Source: Artemia franciscana (taxonomy: Eukaryota > Arthropoda > Branchiopoda > Anostraca > Artemiidae). Taken from it: a stretch of DNA of 64,000 nt. The notes under the pieces are model-generated. The model was given only the letters and a program-made list of their open reading frames with translations, had not been told where the DNA came from and made no database searches. The stretch spans positions 14,926,374-14,990,373 of the forward strand of contig NC_088871.1 in the NCBI RefSeq assembly GCF_032884065.1. Direction: 5' to 3'. Position numbers and translations under genes: made by a program. Positions 55,836 through 64,000 of the stretch are shown here, piece after piece; position 1 is the first letter of the stretch, and every line of letters starts with the position of its first letter.

Positions 55836-58800
55836 TTATCCAAACAGGTACTCTTCCTGCCATGGTAGGGCGCCCTGCCCTGAATTGAAGTATTCCAGAA
55901 ATTTCGTCCTTATTGTCATGGGAGTAACTGCGAAATTGTTTGCTCCCTGACGTTGCTGCCGCTGAAGCCAGTTATCAGAGACCATGGTTCTCCAGGCTCC
56001 AGGGATAATCTCCCTGTTTCCACTCTGGGCATCTACGAAGTTAATTGGACAATACTGCGAGTTCTCGCTCATTACGAAATTGTGCAAGCAACAGCAAGCT
56101 TTGACTATTGAATCAACTGTTTCAAGTTTGCAATTAATAGGTGAGTTAAAAATACGCCAGCGTGCAGCTAAGATTCCAAATGCGTTTTCTACAACCAAGC
56201 GAGCTCGAGACAAACGGTAATTGTAGACCCTTTTCTGCCTGTCAGCTACACTCAAGCCACCTGGAAATGGTCTCATTATGTTCATTTTCAAGGGGAATGC
56301 CTCGTCAGCTACGAAAACATGTGGTAAGATGGTCCCATTAGGGATGGGCTTAGGCTCAGGAGTTTCAATTGTTCCGTTCAGAATGGCACACCCAAACGAT
56401 GACCTGGCGAATATACTTGAGTCACCAGCACTACCCTCTGCTCCAACGTCTACAAACTGAAACTTATAGTCAGCATCAACAACTGCCATCAGTACAACAC
56501 TAAAGAATCTCTTGTGGCAGAAATACGTAGAGCCACTGTTTTCTGGGCATCTTAACCTGATATATTTTCCATCAATTGCTCCTATGCAATTTGGAAAGTC
56601 CCACCGCCTCATAAACTTGTCAGCGATTGTCTGGAACGTGGATTGGGTTGGTGGCTTCAAACATTGGCTTTTCATGCTAGTCCAAATGGCCTCTGTCGTT
56701 TCTGCCACTATAAGAGTGACTGTCGAACGGCCAATCAAATACTGGTAGGACAAAGACCTCTTTGACTCTCCTGTAGCAAGATGCCTGATCGTCAGTGCAA
56801 GTCTCGTAGCTGCTGAAATAGGTCTCCTCCAATTGGTATGTTTCTTCTCAATCTTACTTTTAACAATTGCTAAGAGTTCCTTGAATTTTGTAGGAGTCAT
56901 TCTAAGGTATTCGAAATACCATTGTGGATCTTCCTTTTCTAGATCCTGCACCAATTTGCTGAAGGCACCATCTGTTTCTCTTTTTCTAAGGACTGGTCTG
57001 ACCCACCACCTCCGTGTAGCTTGTTTTGCACTTCCATATAGCTGCTCCTATAAGAAACAAAGAATATAAACATAGGTCTCTATTAAAAGAAAGCTGGAAT
57101 AGGTCTTTGATAGTGAACATTTTCAAGCCCTTGACAAGCATAGTGAAACAGGAAACACTTATAATTGTTGCAAAATAGCAAAGGGCAAACTACAATTTTT
57201 TTTAAATCCATTATTTTTCTTAGCTGTTTTTCTGTAGATGAGGTTATTATGAGCCTTTTGCAGCATAGCCTGTACCCAGCTTTGTTTAGTGTAAAGCAGT
57301 AACTTACTTTCAAGACTTAAGAGACTTTCATACATTTAGCATAGCCTGTACCCAGCTTTGTTTAGTGATTTATACCGGGATGTAAAGCAGTAACTTACTT
57401 TCAAGAGACTTTCATACATTTAGCGTAGCCTGTACCCAGCTTTGTTTAGTTATTTATACCGGGATGTAAAGCAGTAACTTACTTTCAAGACTACATGCAA
57501 CCTGATCTAAATAAAGATGCTATTGTAGAGTATCACAGAGAAGCCTACAAGTATATCCCAATTGCAGTAAAGGCACATTACAAAGAACAAGAACCTACAG
57601 GAACAGGTTCATAGTATACCGTTGGAGTGGTAAAGAAACTAGAAAATTGCAAAAATTAAGATAAAGAACTAAGAAGAAGATTAAAAAGAAACTTTGAAAA
57701 TTGCAAGTACAGTACTAAGTACATAGAGCAAGTAATATTAGCAAATTAATGAGATCATAGCTGCACTTTTTTTTTCTCTCATGCTTGTTAAACTAACACA
57801 TCCATTTTGCAACAGTTGTGCACCAGGCTCTTTGGATGATTCTTCTGCCCAGGGAAATCCCATAGAGGAGTAAATAATTACTGTCTAGGAGAATCTGATT
57901 TTGGAAGGAAAACCTTTGAATATCTCTGTCTAGAAAACTGTAAGTCCTGTTACCTATTCTATTGAACTATAAGAGGGTCAGGGAGGTGTCACTGATCAAG
58001 TTAATACTTTCTTAGGTCTGTAGAACCAGTGGGGTCCAGAAGGTTTTCTGGATGACCACTTTTTTGATAGGTGATAATTCCAGGGGCTGATGGCCTGCTC
58101 TAGGTGACCTCTCTGTGAACTGATAACCCAGACAGGGTCATCAGTCCATAGAGATGTTACCCAGATTTAGAAAATAGGCCATCACTCTATAGACTGATCA
58201 CCCATATTCCAGACTAGGTCAACACTTTATAGAGAGATCACCCAGACTTCAAGAATGAGCCATCAATCCCTAAAATAATGACCTGTTAAATGAGTGGTTA
58301 CCCAGAAAAACTTGTGGACCCCACTGTCTAGAACAAATATTTCTATTTTCCAGCTTCATTCATCCCTGTCATACAAGATTCTCAAAAAAAAATGGTGACC
58401 CAGCTTTAGCAGAGACAGCATAAGGTATAAGTGACTTGCTAACATTTAGAAAAAGCTACATGCAACCTGATCTGAATAAGGATGCTATTGTACAGTATCA
58501 AAGAGAAGCTGACAGGTATATCCAAAATGCAGTAAAGGCATATTACAAAGACAAAGAACAGGTTCATAGAATTCCATTGCAGTGGTAAAGTAACAAGAAA
58601 ATTACAAAAATTAAGGTAAAAAAGAACTGAGAAGAAGATTAACAAGAAACTATGAAAATTGCAAGTACAGTACTAAGTGCATACAGCAAGTAATATTAGC
58701 GAATTAAGATCATAGCTGCACTTTTTTTCTCTCTTGCTTGTTAAACTGACTTATCCATCTACCAACAGTTGTGCACCAGGTTCTTTGGATGATTCGTCTG

Positions 58801-59380
58801 CCCAGGGAAAATCCATAGAGGATTAAATAATTACTGTCTAGGATAATTTTATTTTGGAAGGAAAACTTTCTCGATGACCACTTTTTTGATAGGTAATAAT
58901 TCCAGGGACTGATAGCCCATCCTTCAATTGTCCAAATCTAAGGTGACCTCTCTAAGAACTGGTGGCCTGGACCAGGTGACCTCTCTGTGAGCTGATAACC
59001 CAACCTGGGGCATCAGTCCATAGAGAGGATTTAGAGAATAGGCAATCACTCTATAGACTGATCACCCACATTCCAAACTAGGTCATCAGTCCATAGAGAG
59101 ATCACCCAGATTTTAAGAATAGGCCATCAACCATTAGAATAATGGCCTGTCAAGAGAGTGGTTACCCAAAAAAACTTGTGGACCCCACTGTCGAGAGCTG
59201 AAATATTTCTATTTTCCAGCTTCAGTCATCCCTGTCATACAGGATTCTCCAAAAAACTGGTGACCCAACTTTAGCTATACATCCTATGTAAACCTAAAGG
59301 CAACAACTTGCCTGCTTTCTTCGCTTACTCAGAAGATACGCTGCAATAGCCTTCTTCTGGATTTGGCTTAATGCTCTCAT
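55836..59380 (-). CDS. PIF/Harbinger (HARBI1-type) DDE transposase, two exons
   Basis: Cuts and joins DNA at the element's ends. Exon 1 is 59380-59312 (23 codons, MRALSQIQKKAIAAYLLSKR..). Exon 2 is 57047-55836 (403 codons). The total of 426 residues is in the range of HARBI1-like proteins. The catalytic triad region is complete: IGAIDGKYI (Asp ~182), GDSSIF (Asp ~232), VADEAFPLK (Asp ~271) and ARLVVENAFG (Glu ~310). The N-terminal WWVRPVLRKR motif is the usual start of the family's helix-turn-helix region. No stops or frameshifts. Exon 1 ends CAG|GCAAGT, so the 2.26-kb intron would be GC-AG, a rare but accepted class; the acceptor is TTCTTATAG. Start chosen at 59380 as the only nearby ATG giving the family's short basic leader. 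Confidence 0.88.
57261..57495. repeat. Three-copy tandem repeat, unit about 75-90 bases
   Basis: AGCCTGTACCCAGCTTTGTT begins units at about 57266, 57343 and 57427. Each unit ends with GTAAAGCAGTAACTTACTTT followed by CAAGA. Confidence 0.85.
57491..59276. repeat. Direct duplication of about 0.8-0.9 kb containing a 40-bp minisatellite
   Basis: Copy 1 is about 57491-58417 and copy 2 about 58456-59276. Both start CTACATGCAACCTGATCT and end near TTCCAGCTTCA..CATCCCTGTCATACA. Each copy includes a degenerate ~40-bp tandem array (CCATAGAGAG, TGATCACCCA, GGCCATCA) at about 58085-58290 and 58960-59155. Confidence 0.8.
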
Positions 59381-59405
59381 TGCTTCAGTTTGAAAATCTG
59401 ATTTG

Positions 59406-59440
59406 AAAAATCGTGTCCGATTTGACGCAGCAGTGGGAAC
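59406..59440 (-). repeat. Internal copy of the right Harbinger terminus
   Basis: AAATCGTGTCCGATTTGACG followed by CAGCAGTGGGAAC repeats, with a few changes, the terminal 59531-59566 segment. It is a subterminal duplicate, perhaps a second binding site. Confidence 0.8.
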
Positions 59441-59550
59441 TATGGAATAGAGCTTGTCGCAGCGACGCAGAAGTCTGCGTTTCAGTGTGAACACTCCATC
59501 CGATTCTGTCGTACGTCTCTTCCGACAGGCAAAAAATCGTGTCGGGATTG

Positions 59551-59572
59551 ACGCAGCAGTGTGAGCTAAGGG
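59551..59572 (-). repeat. Right terminal inverted repeat
   Basis: On the - strand starts CCCTTAGCTCACACTGCTGC, one mismatch from the left end. Followed on the + strand by the TAA duplication (59573-59575). Confidence 0.9.
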
Positions 59573-61314
59573 TAAGTCTACTACAATGTTATCAGGCGAC
59601 AAGGGGCGCTTAGTTGGGTCCCGTGCCGTCAACGCCTTCCTAACCTCTATATGTACCACATTTCCTCTTGTGAATTCCCAGGAACAACAATCCCTGCTTG
59701 AAGATTGCTCCTCAGTGTTTTGATTGAATTAAGCGAGTTCGACATGTACAAGGAACTGAGTAAAATAAAGACGGGAGTGTCACCTTTTCCAGGTGAAATC
59801 CCTACCAAACCTATTCATGAATATGCTTTGTTCCTTGATCTCCCAGTCTCCATTTTGACTAACCAATGCTTAGCGCCCGTTGTATTTTCCTCACTGTGGA
59901 AGAAAGCGTACATACGAGCCATTCCGAAAATAAATACCCTCAAAAGCTGTGATGACTCGAGACCCAATTTCCTTAACCTCATTCTTTGCGAAAGTGACAG
60001 AGTCTTTCATACTCCGCCGACTGTTGTCTCAAATTCGTGAATCCATAGACAAATATCAATTCGGAAGACTACCAAGTGTGGAGCTTCCGTATACCTTCTA
60101 AAAATCTTCGACCGCATTCTAAAGTGGCTTGAGACCCAGGGTCATTTTGTTGCTCTAGCTGCGATCGATTTTCGCAAAATGTTTGACCTTCTATTTCACC
60201 ACATCGCATGCCTGAACTTGAAGCGAATGGGAGCTACGCGTCAAACTCTGTCAATCGTATTAGATTTTCTGTATGGATGCCAACAGAAAGTACTTGCCCT
60301 CCATGAAGAAGACGCTGACTCCGAATGGAGTAACATAACCTAGGGAGCCCCACAAGGTACCAAACTCGCAGGCCTAACAGTTCTTGCTGTGATAAACTAC
60401 ATATTGAGCGATCATGAAGACGGGTATTAGCTTGTGGATGACTTGTCACTCGTGCTTACTTATCTACTTGAGGGTAATACTCTTATAGCCCAGTTTGCTA
60501 GTGACATTTTTGACCAGCTAAATTCTCGGTGTAATGAGTCCAGTCTTATCATTAAAGCTACCAAGTGAAAAATCTTCGGCCTTGTCCCCTAAAAAGAGAC
60601 TTTACTCTCCTGAAATCCATTTGCTGTCGTTTCAGAAGTGAAGATGCTCGATATTATTTTCTCCAGAGACTGTTGTTTCGCCACACATGTTGACAGTGTA
60701 ATTAGGAAAGGTAATACTTCCCTTCAAACACTGTCCAAAATACGTGGTTGCGATTTTGCCCTTTGGTTGCGATGTCAAAAATCTCCTCCGTGCATATTTT
60801 TGTTATGTGCGACCAGTCTTGGAGCATGGCTGCCTTATGTTGGGCCCTTCAGTACTACACACTGCTCACCTAATATACGACACAGAGTCAGTGCAAAAAA
60901 GGGCAGTTGGGATTATCCTGGGTTCTAGAGATGTTCCCTTACCAAGAAGCACTCATTACACTAAATATTCAGTGCCTAGGACAAAGATTGTGGGATCTCA
61001 TCATGAAGTTTGGAAAAGTATTACTTTTAGACCCGGCTCATAGAGACATTTGACCCGCAGACAGTGCAGCACTGACAGCAGAACCAGGCAAAAGTCCAAA
61101 CTGATTCCTATACGTGCGCGGATAAACCGATATTATATTATAATTCCTTTGTGCCTTTTTTTACTTCTACGTTTAAGAGTGCGTAATTCTTGTGTTTATT
61201 GTTTTTGGAACTGCAAATTAGCCAAGAGTTACGAAATTTTTTTAATAAACTGTTCTCTCTCTCTCTCGTTCTTAACTTCAGGTAGCGTAGATGGGGATTA
61301 GACCTAGGAAATAA

Positions 61315-61890
61315 TTATGAAAACAACCAAAATCAACAGAAGAAAAAAACTTTTTTGCAAGGAAAGTTAAGAGCAACGAACCAAAATTGTTTTTTCATTG
61401 TTTGCTTTCAATAGAGCGATTGCCAATTTTACAATGTTAGGCCTAGATACTAAATACATCTATCTTAAAAAAAGAATAAAAAGCCCTTTTGCAAGGAAGG
61501 TAAAGAGCGACGAACCAAAATTGATTTTGCGTTGCTTGCTTTTAATAAAACGCTTGCCAATTTTACAACGCTAAGCCTAGATGGGAAATAGACATAGGAA
61601 ATAACTATAAAACCAGCAAAATTAACAGAAGAATAAAAACTTTTTTCCATCGAAGGTAAAGAGTGATGAACTAAACTTGATTTTGCGTTTCTTGCTTTTA
61701 ATAAAGCACTTGCCAATTTTACAATGCTAAGCGTAGATGGGAATAGAACTAGGAAATAACAATAAATACAAGCAAAATTAGCAGAGGAAAAAAACCCTTT
61801 TTGCAAGGAAAGTTAAGAGCGATGAACCAAAATTGTTTTTGCATCGTTTGCTTTCAATAAAGCGCTTGCCAATTTTACAACACTAAGGAT
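61315..61890. repeat. Tandem repeat, four units of about 135-157 bases
   Basis: Each unit contains a variant of TTTTGCAAGGAAAGTTAAGA and GCTTGCCAATTTTACAA, with GCAAGGAA-type landmarks near 61356, 61491, 61646 and 61803. The - strand open frame across units 2-4 is a by-product of the repeat. Confidence 0.85.
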
Positions 61891-62149
61891 TGAGTATCGA
61901 TATTTTTTATTCGTTATGAGTTTCATTTTCGATTTTAACTTTAATGCAAAATAGTATTTTTTTTTTTTATTTTGATTATTTTTAAACTTTTCTCCTAGAT
62001 AGAACTATTTCTCAATTTGTTACCCAACCCTGTTGGATTAAGTAACCCTCATAAGATGACTTCACCACGGAGATGGCAGGGTTCACTGTCCTCAAAATTC
62101 CCTGTCCTCACAAGAGAAGAACCATAGCCCTGACCATAAAGAAAGAAAT

Positions 62150-62389
62150 CACAAACTATCGAGACTCATCGTTTATTTTACACAATCCTCGTACAATAAA
62201 CACAAATTTTAATTTTGTAACAAAAAAAAGATATTCCGACTAGTAAGGTAAAAGTACAAATCCAGATCGATGTTGGCATAAAAGAAAAGACAAAGCTTGC
62301 TAGAACGGATGAACACGGTCGATTTTTTTTCTTGAAACAAAACAAACAATCCTCGTTACTTGAATAAGAATATCCTGATCAATAATATC
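62150..62389 (-). CDS. Possible 3' terminal exon of an unseen neighbouring gene
   Basis: On the - strand a strong acceptor (GTTTCTTCTTTTTTCAG) at 62390-62406 opens a frame of 29 codons ending in TAG at 62300 (reads DIIDQDILIQVTRIV..). The other two frames stop within 12 codons of the acceptor. About 125 bases further on is AATAAA (+ coordinates 62172-62177), then a plausible cleavage zone. Upstream exons would lie beyond 62.4 kb or outside the window. Protein not recognised; the call rests only on signal layout. Confidence 0.35.
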
Positions 62390-62406
62390 CTGAAAAAAGA
62401 AGAAAC

Positions 62407-64000
62407 AAATTAGTTTTTCTAGTAACATTAATAAGGGAATTTATCCTTATCAGGGAATGCATGATTCCTAATAATAAAGTTCCTACATGATTGATGAGTA
62501 TGGAAGATTATTTGCATTTTGATATTCGCAATTATACAGCAGTTAATACAGAAAATTGGCAATGCTTGTCAACGTAGTAACAAAACATCAATTTTAGCCC
62601 AAAGGAGCAGTAAATTGTAGAGGATTCGTCGCTAATAATAAAGTCCCTGATGAGTATTGAAGATTATTTGCATTTTGATATTCACAATTATACAACATTG
62701 CACACTAGTTGTTAGGTTAAAAGTGAATGAATCTTTTAATGAGGAGGGAGGTACTTTGCAGTCATAAAAAGTTCATTTTTTTCTAACTTTACAGGTTAAT
62801 TCCTTTAGATCAGTAAGACTGTGTTAATGAAAAAGGTGACACAAGCCATTTTTATGAATTTTTAGAAGATCCAAAACTGGATAAACGTTTATCCATGGCG
62901 TATGTCTTTTTTTTTATTTTCAAAGTTTGTCAAATCATTTTCGAACAAAATGCCACATGTCCTCTTTTAATTCTCACAGCCATCGGTAGTGAGGGGGGTT
63001 AAAAGTTGCCTATATCTCTGTTTTAGTTTCTTAACGGTACAAGATAAGACAATTCTGACTGTGCCATTCAATTCATCGTGCTAAGTTTACACTCAACACA
63101 TACATAACTCATTTTCGACCCAAAAGGGCTTAGTCTCCCTTTTAATTACCACGGCCGAGGGTAGAGGTTGATATACACCTTAACTTCTATTCTTTTGGAG
63201 AAAAATATATTTGGGCCCAGCGTCTGACTTTCATTGTGATAGGATGACAGTTTACCTCTTATTGCATTGTAAAACTATTTTGGCTTGATAAAAAAAATGA
63301 CATCCATCAGCTTAATTTCATCTGCGACAAATGATAAACTGAAATAAATGAATAAGTGATAAATTTAGATAAAAAAAAGTGATAAATAAATGAATATGTA
63401 ACGATACTAAAGATGTTATAGGCTAATAATAGATGCAGATACTCACATATACCACAACAACAACAAAATATAATCGGGAAATATAGTTAAGACCAGACAA
63501 AATTGTATTTTGAAATAAATACAGGTGGTACACAAACAAACAGTCAAAAATTATATTTACCTAGTTATATATATTTTTATTTTATAATCAATAGTAATAA
63601 GAATTATTCAGTATATTAATACAATTTTAAGATATAATAAAAAAATGTACGAGGGGGAAGAGGGATAACTCCTAACAACTAGATCCTCTAGAATTACGTA
63701 GCTTTTTATCAGTTGACCCTTGAATGACAATGAACTCCGATAAAATGATGATTGAACAGGCTATTCTGTCTTATATCTGAAGTTTTAAAGTGCAGAGAGA
63801 AAAGAGATTGAAAAATTTAGTCTTAGTATTTTTTGCAAGCAATCCTGATCATTTCCCAAAATACTAGATTGAGGATACACAGCCAAAACATCTAACTGAT
63901 CATTGAAACTAAGTTATTCGTGATCTGAAATAAATATATATGACTACAATGACAAACTACAAACAAATAATTACGATTGAAAACTATTTTTCAACAATGT
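62407..64000. other. AT-rich sequence with one short direct duplication
   Basis: A ~75-base segment (AATAATAAAGT..GAAGATTATTTGCATTTTGA) occurs at about 62468-62540 and again at about 62633-62700. No gene recognised. If the terminal exon at 62.3 kb is real, this would be its intron. Confidence 0.45.

Larger units (their letters stand above)
57048..59311 (-). other. Intron of the Harbinger transposase gene (GC-AG)
   Basis: 2,264 bases with GC at the donor on the - strand and AG at the acceptor. Filled by a three-copy tandem repeat and a large direct duplication. No coding sequence recognised. Confidence 0.7.
48219..59572. mobile_element. PIF/Harbinger DNA transposon with two genes, 11.35 kb
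   Basis: Terminal inverted repeats share CCCTTAG[T/C]TCACACTGCTGCG and are flanked by TAA. Inside are a MADF-BESS gene (+) and a HARBI1-type transposase (-), tail to tail with 653 bases between the stops. These are the two proteins that PIF/Harbinger elements are known to need, nuclease plus DNA-binding partner. It sits in a LINE whose reading frame becomes continuous if the element and one TAA are removed. The size is large for the superfamily, mostly through long repeat-filled introns. The transposase is intact; the partner gene has one frame break. Confidence 0.93.
47380..61275 (+). mobile_element. CR1-like LINE, split by the Harbinger transposon
   Basis: Left part about 47380-48218, right part 59573 to about 61275. 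The endonuclease start is at about 47540 (MLNIILANCRSLCNKLEYFE). STKKVDTASLSLKQIVDIPS and NTLDLILTNTKDF follow at 47823-47935. After the insertion, RT pieces follow: FPGEIPTKPIHEYAL (about 59790), AAIDFRKMFDLLFHH (about 60159-60200, motif A), GAPQGTKLAG (about 60350) and VDDLSL (about 60430). The C-terminal domain is at about 60640-61040. The 3' end has AATAAA near 61240 and a (CT)n tail. Many stops and frameshifts make it an old copy, older than the Harbinger insertion. The tail-to-front order is intact. Confidence 0.78.

Noticed and set aside
57261-57495. CRISPR-like array
   Set aside because: Three long adjacent units without unique spacers in an animal genome; an ordinary tandem repeat.
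59294-59659. 121-codon - strand open frame crossing the right Harbinger terminus
   Set aside because: Most of it runs through the inverted repeat and flanking LINE. Only its last part (59380-59312) is kept, as transposase exon 1.
61465-61806. 113-codon - strand open frame with repeated segments
   Set aside because: It is an exact by-product of the tandem repeat at 61315-61890.

Overview
This is a gene-poor, AT-rich, repeat-rich animal window. The host protein it encodes is most like arthropod versions, the introns are kilobases long, and most recognisable protein sequence belongs to transposable elements. I infer an arthropod, probably a crustacean. The palindromic dispersed repeat ending in AGTTCGTGGTAACGAACT reminds me of brine shrimp (Artemia) DNA, but that is memory only and unverified.

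One host gene is clear: the nuclear gene for mitochondrial ATP synthase subunit b (ATPsynB/ATP5PB). It lies on the + strand, with five coding exons at 12553-12580, 28181-28420, 35237-35400, 39385-39573 and 43362-43538. It encodes 265 residues spread over 31 kb. Its introns are full of transposons. Intron 1 (15.6 kb) holds a Ty3-type LTR element with matching LTRs and a 5-bp target duplication (13204-17499), a PHD-finger LINE split by a second Ty3-type element (20.1-26.0 kb), and a third Ty3 fragment. Intron 2 holds a LINE with two open, directly abutting ORFs (29316-33125). Intron 3 holds an old LINE end and a 520-bp hairpin. Intron 4 holds a foldback repeat and one unexplained ORF with a splice-donor-like end. 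A possible last exon of a second host gene is on the - strand at 62389-62150.

From 1 to 12.5 kb there are foldback repeats, a four-copy 413-bp tandem array (4716-6342), a decayed hAT transposase (7180-8330) and a tRNA-derived SINE (11766-12090).

From 47.4 to 61.3 kb, an old CR1-like LINE is split by an 11.35-kb PIF/Harbinger DNA transposon (48219-59572). This transposon has matching terminal inverted repeats and a TAA target duplication. It carries a spliced, intact-looking HARBI1-type DDE transposase on the - strand and, convergent to it, a three-exon MADF-BESS partner gene whose first exon carries a small frame break. Removing the element plus one TAA restores the LINE reading frame, which confirms the boundaries. 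This two-gene element is the most interesting system in the window: a nuclease, a DNA-binding partner, and subterminal motif clusters that may be binding sites.

The remainder is AT-rich sequence with degenerate tandem and dispersed repeats and no supported gene.
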